NCBI GenBank assembly: GCA_017506865.1
Contig: JAFCMP010000044.1
Coordinates: 248,001-312,000 of the forward strand
Reading direction: 5' to 3'
From: Tribonema minus
Taxonomy: Eukaryota > Sar > Xanthophyceae > Tribonematales > Tribonemataceae
Length of the DNA stretch: 64,000 nucleotides
Shown here: positions 1-10,171 of the stretch, piece by piece
Layout: every line of letters begins with the position of its first letter
Numbering within the stretch: the stretch's first letter is position 1
Position numbers and translations under genes: made by a program
Notes under the pieces: model-generated
Database searches by the model: none
Told to the model about the DNA's origin: nothing
Seen by the model: the letters and a program-made list of their open reading frames with translations, nothing else

Positions 1-298
1 CATGGTGGAACCTGCGTTTGTGTTGCGTCAAGCACTTCGCTTCAGAACTTGAAGTTTGTGTTGCTTTTCATAACTTTCAGGTTTGTGTCACCTCGGGCAG
101 AAGACGACATCAGAAACGTCACGTCCGGGCACGTCAATCTCATTCCTGAATACCCTTTAAGGGCCTCTAAGCATCGTTGGCACACGGAAGCTTGGCAAGG
201 TTACAAAAAGTTCAAGTGCAACCGGTTGCTCACTCCCCGCCCCCAAACTTCAATTGCCCGTTACATTACACCCCTCTTGCCCCCCCCCCCCGGCACAG

Positions 299-3200
299 GT
301 CTCTGACCAGCTCCAGACGTCGTACAGCCAGGGCTTCCTGGTCGGCACGGAGGAGCTCGGCAAGTTCTACATCAACAACGTGAGTGCTGCACGCGACCGC
401 CGCTGATGCTGCGCTCGACGACCTCTGCTGCATCAGACTCACGTCACGCATCGCCGCGCACAGTTGTGTCCGTTGACAGCTTGACCGCCTGCTCACGATA
501 CGCATGTCGCTGTTGCTGCGGAAACACCGCACACGGCACGCGCTGCCGCTCAATGCCGTGTCGTTGACAGCTTGCACAACTGCTCACGATACGCCTGTCA
601 CTGTTTCTGCTGGTTGCCAGCTTGACCATCTGCTCACAATACTCGTGCGCATCCTGCTGCACCAGTCAGTTGACAGCTTGACCAGCTGCTCATTATGTGC
701 CTGCCACCGTCCCCGCCGCCGCAGCACGTGCGCATCCTGCTGCAGTACTCAATTGACAGCTTGACCACCTGCTCATCATGTGCCCGCCACCGTCCCCGCC
801 GCCGCAGCACGTGCGCATCCTGCTAGACCACAACCCCCAGCATGACCGACCGCTGATGAAATGCATGTCACTGTCAGCGGCGGCCAGCATGATCACCTGC
901 TCATCATATGCCTGTCACCGTCGCCGTTGCCGCCGCAGCAGTGCGCATCCTGCTGCACCACTCAGTTGACAGCTTGACCACCTGCTTATCATCATATGCC
1001 TGTCAGCGTCGCCGCCACCGCAGCACGTGCGCATCCACCTGCTCACAAATCGCCTCCTGTCACCCGTCTCCGCCGCCGCAGCACGTGCGCATCCTGCTGG
1101 ACTACTACCCCATGGCGGCGACGCCCGACCCCCCCGCGCGCGTCGTCGGCGTCTACGTCGAGCCCTTCTCCGTGAAGCACGCGTTCAAGGCGGGCGCCAA
1201 GTGGGACGGCAGCGAGGCGAACGACATACCGCCGCTCGACACGTGCGCCGCGGGCAGCGACGTCGAGAGCCTGAGGCCGGGGACCCCGAAGCAGGAGGTC
1301 GTCGCCAACGCGCCGACGCTCTTCACGTACGACGTGGTCTGGCGCGAGAGCGACAAGCCGTGGGCGAGCCGCTGGGACATCTACTTGAACTTGAACGGGG
1401 CGGTGCCCGCGAAAGTGCACTGGTTCTCGATCCTCAACTCGCTGCTCATCGTGACATTCCTCACGGCGATGATCGCCATGATCCTGTTTCGGAACCTGCA
1501 CAGGTGCGCGCGCGCGGCCCCCGCTAGAGTTGGGGTTGAGAAAAGGCATGGGGGCATGCAAGTGTGCTGTTGCATTTGCATGACAAGTCATTGGTTTGTA
1601 GGTGACAGTAGTCATGGATCAATGGGTTGGGGGGGTACAGTAGGCTTGGGGGGGAATGTAAGGGTACTGTGGCAATTGCATGGAGAAGTGATACAGTAGT
1701 AGGGTCTGTGTGTTGTGTACTCTTACGTCTGTGCTGTGGCCAGAGTCGCGGCCGGGGGGTTGTGTCTGCCCTGCACACCAAAGCCATCAGTTAGGGTAAG
1801 CCAAAGAGAGTGCCATGATTTGTGCATGTCAGCATTCGGCATGCATTACGCACACAGGGCGCTTTGCGGCATTGACGAGGCGCTTGGACATATACCCCAT
1901 GTCTCTGACTGTGCAAGCGCGCATGTTACTATATGAATCGATGATTATCAGATGCGGGTGCACTAAGGTTACGTCTGGGGTTTGGTGACGTACTCAGCAG
2001 TCATGGCGTAGCGGAAGCATCCACTGCTCTAATGGGCGGGCGCAGTAGCGGTGTCTCACACGGCAAACGGCATGGACAGTACACGCCCGGGGAGGGGTAC
2101 AGGCTTGACGGTCATTGCAAGACCAGCTCTCAGAAGCGAACCGCCTCTTAGGGTGAGGGTTAGGGGTAGGGGTAGGGTTAGGGTTAGGGTTAGGTGTCGT
2201 GCAGGCATCACATGCTAGTGCAGAGATGCACAAGACTCGTCAAGTCGCCTGCTACTTCATACTGCCTTGACCCTCGTGATGACGTATTGCAGGGACATCA
2301 CGCGCTACAACCGCGTGCCCACTGAGGAGGAGAAGGCCGAGGAGCGCGAGGAGACAGGCTGGAAGCTCGTGCACGCGGACGTCTTCCGCCCCCCCGCCGC
2401 GTACCCCATGCTCTTCTGCGTCATGGTCGGCACGGGCGCGCAGCTCATTGCGGGCGCCTTTGCGACCATCGTGTTCGCGGCGATCGGCTTCCTGAGTCCC
2501 GCGAACCGCGGCTCGCTCATGATCGCCGTGCTGCTGCTGTACGTGCTGTTCGGCGGCGTCGCGGGCTACGTGAGCGCTGTCGTCTACAAGGCGTTCAAGG
2601 GGCGCAAGTGAGTGCGAATGCTGGAGGGTTGGGGTCAAGTGAGGGCTACAATGAGGCTACGGATGCGTAGGGGATGCTTGAACCGAGCCTTGAAATGGAG
2701 GTTGCGCTGCTCGGTCAGCACCACGCACTGTTGAGCCACAGCATCGTGCTGGCCAGCCCACGCACCTGTACATTTCATCACATGCACTTCTTCACGCTTG
2801 TCACAGCGCGTTTAACTTCAAGTACTACTTCAAGTGTTCACAGTGCACCTGCCCCTACGTACGGCATGATTCTGCACCTGCCCCTACGTACGGCATCATT
2901 CCTTTGAGCACGCAGAATGCACGCCCGCCACCAAGTCCTGGCGTCTGATCCGCCCTCCCCTCCCCTTCCTGTTTGTTCACGCGCCCGCGCTCCGCAGGTA
3001 CCAGGCGTGCACGCTGCTCACGGCGCTCGCGTACCCCGGCGTCTGCTTCAGCGTCTTCTTCATGCTGGACATTGCCAGCTGGTCGTACGGCTCCACGCAG
3101 GCGGTCCCCTTCCTCACGATGGCCGCGCTGCTGCTGCTCTGGTTCGGCATCTCCATGCCGCTCGTCTTCCTGGGCGCATACCTAGGGTACCGCCGCCCCG

Positions 3201-4351
3201 CGCTCGAGTACCCCGTGGAGACGTCCAACATACCGCGCCAGATCCCCGACACGCCGTGGTTCCTCGCGCCGATCTTCACAATTGCAGTTGGGGGGATACT
3301 GCCGTTCGGCGCCGTGTTCGTCGAGATGTTCTTCATCCTCAGCTCCATGTGGATGGGCCAGTACTACTACGTCTTCGGGTTCCTGTTCCTCGTGTTCCTG
3401 ATACTGCTGGTCACGTGTGCGGACATCACCATGGTCCTCTGCTACTTCCAGCTGTGCGCGGAGGACTACCACTGGTGGTGGCGCTCGTTCCTCACCTCCG
3501 GGTCCACGGCGGTGTACATCTTCTTGTACAGGTGAGCGATGCGCGTGGTGTGGAAGTTTTTTTTCCGCATCGTGAAGTTCCGATTATATCAATGATCATG
3601 TACAGGCAAGAAGCCGGCTCATCATGAATGTATCATGAATGCCATAGCTTCATCATGAGTAAATTGAACGATCGGTGACGCGCATTCTTCACTTCCTGGT
3701 CCACGGCCGCATACAAATTCATGTACAGAGGTTGCAAACAGAGCAGCTCTCATCCCTGCTGTCACATTGTTTTGTTGGCGTAACAAAGGCGGTAGTCGGT
3801 GGCACGGGAGGCCTGTGTCCGTCAAACAATTTGGCCCTCTTCATGAAAAAGGAGAGACCACAAATGTGCTCTCTGTCTAATCAAGCAAGCAAGACCTGCC
3901 CTATATTTGCCTCATCACCTCAACTACTGCACATGAAGTGCAATTTCGTACTGTTGCGCACTCTCTCACTTCATGAAAAGCTGCTACGCATGACTTTTCG
4001 ACATAGCACGCCATGTATCATAGCCCACTGCACAGCTGACATTGTGTCACCACCATCAGGGTCTGCCCTCTGCCCTTGCTCCGCCACCTTCAGTCATTGA
4101 CGCTGCATATTTGTCTTGGACACAGCAACACCGCTGACACGCTCTCTTGCCGGTTCCGTCGCCTGTCTGAGCGCTGCTGCAGCGCGCTGTACTTTTCGCA
4201 CCTGGAGAGCAACATGCTGGTCACCTACATGCTGTACTTTGGGTACATGGGGATCATCTGCCTCGGCGTGTTCATGCTCTGCGGCACCATTGGGTTCTTC
4301 TCCTGCCTCTGGTTCACGCGCAAGATCTACGGCAGCATCAAGGTCGACTAG
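299..4351 (+). CDS. TM9SF (nonaspanin/EMP70) nine-span membrane protein, 5' end missing
   Basis: Exons 299-379, 1082-1503, 2293-2607, 2998-3531, 4183-4351 (TAG). All junctions keep phase and join to 506 residues. The first exon begins after CAG in phase 0, so the N-terminus lies to the left of the window. Family hallmarks seen: WASRWDIYL and VHWFSI before the first membrane helix, SGWKLVHGDVFRPP-type segment (here TGWKLVHADVFRPPAAYPM), YPGVCF, WFGISMPLVFLG, IPRQIPDTPWF, GILPFGAVFVEMFFI, YYYVFGFLFLVF, YFQLCAEDYHWWW and a C-terminal KIYGSIKVD. TM9SF proteins are Golgi/endosomal membrane proteins; the short C-terminal tail matches the KxD/E-type COPI-binding tail of the family. Known family role: sorting of transmembrane cargo and adhesion. 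The closest human relatives by motif are TM9SF2/4, but I cannot separate them. Intron 1 carries repeated decoy 3' splice sites (see repeat at 471). Confidence 0.93.
471..1081 (+). repeat. tandem repeat carrying copies of the TM9SF exon-2 acceptor and exon start
   Basis: About seven imperfect units of roughly 80-100 bp fill most of intron 1. Each starts near GTTGACAGCTTGACC (471, 563, 669, 751, 965 and degenerate ones). Several end with CCGCCGCAG followed by CACGTGCGCATCC, the true exon-2 start. Acceptor-like AG plus exon-start copies lie at 723/724, 806/807, 937/938 and 1022/1023; the one used in the gene model is 1080/1081, because only it runs on into the conserved HVRILLDYYP segment. Confidence 0.85.
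2147..2194. repeat. interstitial telomere-like (TTAGGG)n, intronic
   Basis: Runs of TTAGGG and variants (TTAGGGG, TGAGGG) lie inside TM9SF intron 2. Similar short arrays recur in many introns of the window in both orientations. Confidence 0.85.
3677..3735 (+). repeat. degenerate copy of the TM9SF exon-4 3' edge
   Basis: The stretch around 3690-3730 (CTGGTCCACGGCC ... CATGTACAG) resembles the last ~45 bases of exon 4 (GGGTCCACGGCGGTG ... TTGTACAG, 3500-3531). The splice donor is lost (AGAGG instead of AGGTGAG). It lies about 195 bases into the following intron. Confidence 0.5.
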
Positions 4352-4804
4352 GCAGCCATAGCATTTGGCGCTTCTTCCTTGGCATCCGCAACTCGCAAAC
4401 ACAAATCTCAACCAAATCAAAATCAAAACCTGCGAGCGAGTGTGTCATGTGCTGATGCTCTGCGGCAAGTGTGTCCATTGCTGTGAGATGTTGAGCAATG
4501 CTGCATCAATGCAGCATCATTCATCCGCAAGAGAGCTCCACGCATTCAACGCAGTTGTCACTGAGTTGTGTCATGAACCAGCCAATGGGCAAAAGCAGCC
4601 AGTGATGCGCATGCAGGGTGCCTTGTGCCAGCATATATTCAAGTGTAGTCGAAACTTCTATTATAAGAGGAGAGTGCGATGCAAGACGCGCTCCAAAGAA
4701 CACAACTAGTAGGACAGCGCCGGCGGCGCTGGTGACACACAAAATTGGTGCTGCGCACAGGCAGCAGGGCGGCGGCAGCAGCTAAACTACTGCTGCAGCA
4801 GTGC
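4352..4804. other. intergenic, convergent 3' ends
   Basis: This 453-base gap separates the stop of the TM9SF gene (+) from the stop of the DRTGG-protein gene (-). It should hold both 3' untranslated regions. No open frame with recognisable content and no clear poly(A) signal seen. Confidence 0.6.
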
Positions 4805-7800
4805 TCACGATGCTGCCACGGCAGCATCGAGCAGCGGCTCATGCGCCACGTGCGTGGTGCTCCCTTTCCGCACCTCGCGCAGCATGAGCTCCAGATCTAT
4901 GTGCGGCGCCACCTGAGAGATGAGGGCGTCCACCGTGCCCGGATCTGAAGGATCCATTTTGGCCGTGTAGCCGGCTATTTTGCGCATCGTTTCGGCGGTG
5001 GTCTCGCGGCTCTTGAGGACCGGGAACTTGCTGCGGCTGAGGTAGTTGCACACGGACGCTGCAGCGTACGATGCAGCGCAACAGGGAACGTGCAAGCTCG
5101 GTGAGGGGGTTGGGGCTGAGGCATGACTGTCAATACACTGTAACGCAGGGTGGACCGCTCCGGTCCATCGATGAACTGTGGAACGACAGCAATGGTGCTG
5201 AAAATGGTGTTGTTCACGTCACAAACGTGGCATAGATGCTTGACATGCAGAGCTCAGGTCTACAGTATCTACGGACCTAAGCCTCACGGTGTCAGTGAGC
5301 AGATGACAGAGCTCATGCAGTTGCACCTTGCGAACATCCCAGTTCTACACTTGAGCAGAAGGCAGAAGGCAACGCAATTGTCACAGCTCAACATGGCCGT
5401 TCAAATGCACGCACAATGCAACCTGCCTTGCTTCATTAGACTCAAAGCAGCAAAAGTCTACCAAGCATAGGGTAGCAGGCCGGCGAAAGTCGCAACAATG
5501 TGTTCTTCCCCGAGAGCTGCTTGGCCTTGTAGACGGCGCATGCACCCAGCCGCCCAACACCCAGCCAAAAGCCGTTCATAGTCTACCCAAGAAGATGTGG
5601 ACAGTCGCTACGTACCACCAAGTGCAGTGCCGGCAAAAATTAACAATGGCAGTAGACTACATCATACCCCGAATTTCTGTACCAGCACTACACCGTGCTG
5701 CATCCAAATACTGGCTTTGGTGACGGCAGGTCAGCAGTGCTCCTCCGCGAAACCCACCTGGAAGCTGCACCCCCCCAGACAGAATGAGGCCGCACTCGAA
5801 CCTGTCCGCCCGCGCAGTGTTCATGACGTGCGTGTGCAGCCCCATGATGAGGTCAACGCGGCTCGCGTGCGTGATGAAGCACGTGCGCCCCAGCTGCTCT
5901 GGCGGCTCGCGGTTGATCTTCTCCATGAAGCGCCGCAGGGAAGTCGTCACCTGCTCTCGGCAGTTGACATTACTCGGTGAGGACTGTGAAGGTGAAGTAG
6001 GCGTGTTTATTTCACTCCAAAGGCAGTGTGATTGAGTTTGAAGTCGCATGTGAAGTCTATACTTGAAGCACGTGCGTCCCAGCTGCTCCGGCGGCTCGCG
6101 GTTCATCTTCTCCATGAAGCGCCGCAGCAACGTCGTCACCTGCACTCGGCAGTTGAAGTTGCTCATAGGGTTGAAGTTATTTTGGTGGTGGTCGCGCAGG
6201 TATGCTCAGGTGGAACACTTGCGTTGTCGCCAGAAAGCATAAGCGGCGTGTCATGTTCATTGAAGCGGTCACATTTGAAGTACACAGTTGAGGTAGGTGA
6301 CCTCAAGTCGCGCTATTGATCCTCGCTACATATGGATCTCCGCAGCAGCGTCGTCGCATGCAGTCGGCAACGCGTGGTTACTGTGGCTACCCCGAACGAG
6401 CGAATGATGTGGTTACTCCGAAGGCAGTTGAAGCAGTTGCAGTGAGTGATGTAATGGTCATGCTTGTCAGCACGTGTCGTTAGATATACATATATGCATG
6501 TCCATTATCCACTACACTTCTAAGTATACATAATGAGAGCGCGCAGAGCAGTGATCTACCTAATGTACTGCAATTCTCAATTTGGGCTGTAACAGAGCTC
6601 ACGTGTACTGCGATTTGCGATTCAACATAGTACAACAGAGTCCACAAGTGTACTCAGCGCATACCAGCTCGTAGCGGTTGAACCGCCGCAGCGCGGCGGT
6701 ACACTTCAAAGCACTGCATACATAACGAGAGCTCGTATACATAACGAGAGAGCTTAGAGCAGTACACCAGAGTTCACGAACGTACTCAGCGTGTATGTAC
6801 CAGCTCGTAGCGGTTGAACCGCCGCAGCGCCGGGTCCACTTTGAAGCATGCATAATGAGAGCTTAGAGCAGCCACCTACCAAATTGTGATTTGAGATACA
6901 ACATAGTACAACAGAGTCAACGAGTGTACTCAGCGCGTACCAGCTCGTAGCGGTTGAACCGCCGCAGCGCCGCATCCCGCCGCGACAGCATCTTCTCGCC
7001 AAACAGGTGCTCCAGATCCGCGCAAGACGGCGAGTCGAACCCCGCAGTGTGCGGGACGATGCCTAGCAGCGGCGCGCCCAACTGCTGACACGCCAGCGAC
7101 ATGTAGTGCTGCACCATGGGGAGCTTGCTGGTGCGCACCTTGTTGACGATCACGCCGCTCACGCGCACCTACGGCGGTGGCGCATCGCGGGGCGCGCGGT
7201 AGTTAAGGTTAGGGTTCGGGTGGGGCTGGAGGTAGGTAGCGTAGGGTGATGGTGTGAGTGGTCAGAGTGGCTTCAACGCGCCGAGCCTGCATGCGACGGT
7301 ATGATCCTGACGACAAGCGCCCTTCATTGCAGTAATACTTGAGATGATGCCGTGACGCGATGGCTTTCAGCACTCACCGTCACGTAAGTGAGGCGTGACC
7401 TCAGTGGTATGCTCACGTGTGGAGCCTGCAACAGTGCGACCCTCTATTACCACATCAAATGTGCCAAGTCATCGCCAACGTATCGACTCATGGTTTGCAT
7501 CTGTGCAGGTGAACGATTGACCCAACTAGCATGGCCCTAACCCTGACCCTAACCCTAACCCTAACCCGAAGGACACAGTCAAATGACTTGACTTCGTAAT
7601 GCCATCAGACACATGCACAGCCAGCGGGCCCACTAGTCTCACACCAGCGCTCAGATAATTGAAACACTTCACAGTATGTAGGTTCACCAAACTCTAATGT
7701 GGATTGTAGGTAGCTTCCGCAAACTTAGCAATCGCCAAGTAAAATGATCAACTTTGCGTGCGGCGAATTCACCATGTCATGATGCAGTATCCCAAGCATA

Positions 7801-9806
7801 CTGAAGGTATATGGTCGTCAAAGCGCCCAAGTCGAATGCTGATGAAGGCGGTTGACCATCACCCGCCAGGCGAGAACATCAGCTTGCTTGATAGCACACA
7901 GCATTGTGAATACGCTGCAGCCATGCCAGGAGCTGATGCAGCGGCACAAGCTATCGCCCCGGATTCTACTTGATGGTCAAAGTTGGCATGTTGAAGTAGG
8001 ACTCTCTTGAAGTAGGACGCTCTTTTGCAGCGATTGCTGAAACTGTCTGCATGATTATGACTTCGCCTGCTATAATTTGACTGTCGTGAGAACTCACTGC
8101 ACACAGCCGTTTCTGGTTATCTTGTGAACAAAACGCAAGTGACTCAAAAAGTAAACGCGGTAATTTAAAATTAAGAAGAAAGAGCGGTTTTGCGCATGTG
8201 CATACATGAAGGTTACTTCAGCACCATACACTTCAAATTGATAACCTACACTTCAGATTGTATACACGCCTGTAATCATGTGCCACCGGCAGCAGTGTTT
8301 CCATCATGGTTCACCCAATGTTTTCAGCTTCACTGCATCCTCAGCTGAGCTTTGGTTTATTTGCACATTGTCAATGATGAGGGCGCCTACACTATATGAT
8401 CCTCAAGGCAGAACCAGGAGCATGTTCTCAGTTTGACTCACAAAAGCACGTCAGTATTTTTGTGGACGGCTTGTGTGCATCGTGTGCAAATGCCTGCCAT
8501 TCCTGGCGGACTGAATTCATTGAATTCAACACAAAACAATGCTCAAATGTGGCGATTGTAGCACCTGCACTCCGGTGCCCTTGCTGCCGCATTTCCTCTG
8601 ATACCGCAAGCTCCCTATCGTTGCCAACACTCCTGGCTGCTCGCACTTGACGCAAAGAGCGCATTACAGTAGTGCAGCAGACACACCTAAGCTTCTCTGT
8701 GGCGCACCTAAAAAAATCATCTACGCATGAACTTGAAGTTCTGACATATTTGTCCGGCCGCGCACTCACCCCCAGGTTGTCGCACAGCTGCTTGTTCAGC
8801 GCCAGCTCGTCGTACGTGCTCCCCAGCCCCCCCGTCCCTATGAGCACCACCGGTATGCCCAGCCGCCTCGCCACCTCCGCATTGCTCAGCCCGACAACGC
8901 TACCTACCCCGACGTGCCCCGTACCCTCCACAATGGTGAACTCGTGAGAGTCCACGACCGCCTCGAAGCCGCGCCGTATGCGCTCCCACTGCGCGCGCGA
9001 GTCGACGCGCCCCTCGACGTACGCTTTGGTGTAGCCCTGCGGCGGCGCTCTCGGCGCGGGGAGAGGTGAGAAGTGTATATGTGCGTGGAGGTGTGCTGTG
9101 GTGCGCTTGATTCGGTCGTGTGCACTATCGTTGTTGACTGACCATCGCCTACGTACAGTAACTGCTGAGGTTTTCTTGCTGGATATTTTTGCTGACTGAC
9201 CATCGCCTACGTACAGTAACCGCTAAGGTTTTCTTGCTGGGCACCGCATGCTACATAACCACTTGCATGCCATGTCCATCCCGACTCGCAAACCTCGGCA
9301 TCCAACCAGCCTCATACTGAACGAGAAACGCGAGCATGAAGTGGTGCTTCCAATACCAGCACATGCTCAGTAGGTTACTGGCACACTGAGGGATGCAGCA
9401 AGCGCAGGCTGCGGCTTTGTTGCCTGTGTGAACAAGTTAGCGGCAATTGTGGCATCGGTCAACAGAAAAATTCACACAATTTGCAGGCCCCCATCGTAAT
9501 GACCATTTGAATATTGTGAGAAACAACTGACTGGCTCACCTGAGAGATGATTACTGGCGATAGGTTTTGTGGAGGGTCGCTGAGGCCAAAGTGAAGGCGG
9601 GCCAGGTTGGCGTCCTGGTCGATGCGGGCGCCTTCTTTGGTTTCCACCCAGCGCTGGCCCACAGGCTTGATGAACCCCACGTTGCCCTTTCCAAATCTTT
9701 GCCTGCAGGCGCTCATGAGGGCCATGCACATGGACGTCTTTCCAACATGCTGCTTCGTAGCCACCACCATGAGAGCTCGAGGTTGCCCAGGCATGAGCCC
9801 AGGCAT
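4805..9806 (-). CDS. BioD-like P-loop NTPase with DRTGG domain (COG0857-type, no PTA domain)
   Basis: Minus-strand exons in order 9806-9540, 9036-8770, 7168-6941, 5950-5758, 5058-4805 (TGA), joined in phase to 402 residues. The start ATG at 9806 has a perfect GCCGCCACC Kozak context; an in-frame GTG lies just upstream. Residues 14-25 hold a Walker A-like ATKQHVGKTS, followed by FIKPVGQ as in dethiobiotin synthetase and the N-terminal domain of bacterial phosphotransacetylase. The middle contains VEGTGHVGVGSVV and GVIVNKV, typical of the BioD fold. The C-terminal ~150 residues match a DRTGG domain (LILSGGVQLP, then FPVLKSRETTAETMRKI). The phosphate-acetyltransferase catalytic domain is absent. 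The function of stand-alone eukaryotic members is not established. Intron 3 (5951-6940) carries copies of both flanking exon edges. Confidence 0.85.
6065..6160 (-). repeat. intronic copy of the 5' part of DRTGG-gene exon 4, with its acceptor
   Basis: It matches the true exon start at about 5876-5972 nearly base for base, including the CAG acceptor, and would encode the same RRFMEKMNREPPEQLGRTCF. After the Phe codon it runs into unrelated sequence, so it cannot replace the full exon. A third, worn remnant of the same edge lies near 6335-6375. Confidence 0.85.
6515..6972 (-). repeat. ~138-bp tandem units carrying the 3' edge and donor of DRTGG-gene exon 3
   Basis: CAGCTCGTAGCGGTTGAACC occurs at about 6665, 6801 and 6941. 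Read on the minus strand, it is the exon end encoding RRFNRYEL plus a GT donor (GTATGC, GTACAT, GTACGC). Only the 6941 copy is contiguous with the rest of exon 3. Shared intron sequence (TAGTACAACAGAGT, ACTCAGCG, ATAATGAGAGC) accompanies each unit. Confidence 0.88.
7534..7568. repeat. interstitial telomere-like (CCCTAA)n, intronic
   Basis: Five or so CCCTAA/CCCTGA units in intron 2 of the DRTGG-protein gene. Confidence 0.85.
9135..9240. repeat. 58-bp tandem duplication in intron 1 of the DRTGG-protein gene
   Basis: Two near-identical copies start at 9135 and 9193 (TGACTGACCATCGCCTACGT in each). They differ at a few positions. No exon sequence is included, unlike the other repeats in this gene. 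Confidence 0.85.
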
Positions 9807-10171
9807 GGTGGCGGCTGGCACACAGTGTGCGGCGTTTCAGGGTCTGATAGGTATCGCCTGGCTCTGCGCTCCCGCCCCTCGCGTGCACGGAGTTCTGAAG
9901 TGTTTCACCTCAGCGGTTGCACTTCAACGTGGCGGTCTGAAGGGCAGAAGGGACTTGAAGGAGCGCCACTCAAAAAGGCTGACAGAACCGCAGGTGCCTG
10001 GGCACGACCGGGCCCCAGCAACGGAGGGCTGCTTTCGCGCGGTGTGTGCACTTGCACAGAAAACTCAACTGCACAACCTGATCTAACTTCAACGCTTGCT
10101 TGAAGTTGATGCCTTGAAGTTCATAAGCTTGACTCGTTGCTTGCTTGATCAAGCACGACGCCCAAGCAGAT
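9807..10171. promoter_or_regulatory. bidirectional promoter region, DRTGG protein (-) / SEN1-like helicase (+)
   Basis: The two start codons face away from each other with 365 bases between them, so this interval must hold both promoters and 5' leaders. No TATA box is evident. Copies of the TTGAAGT/ACTTCAA heptamer occur at about 9923, 10087, 10101 and 10115, three of them within 40 bases of each other just upstream of the helicase start. Confidence 0.6.

Noticed and set aside
1-298. An upstream TM9SF exon within the first 298 bases
   Set aside because: No stretch here matches the family's N-terminal lumenal domain in a frame that joins in phase to the exon at 299. I treat it as intron.
471-1081. 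CRISPR-like array because of the regular repeats in TM9SF intron 1
   Set aside because: Units are imperfect tandem repeats without unique spacers, contain splice-acceptor and exon sequence, and lie in a eukaryotic gene.
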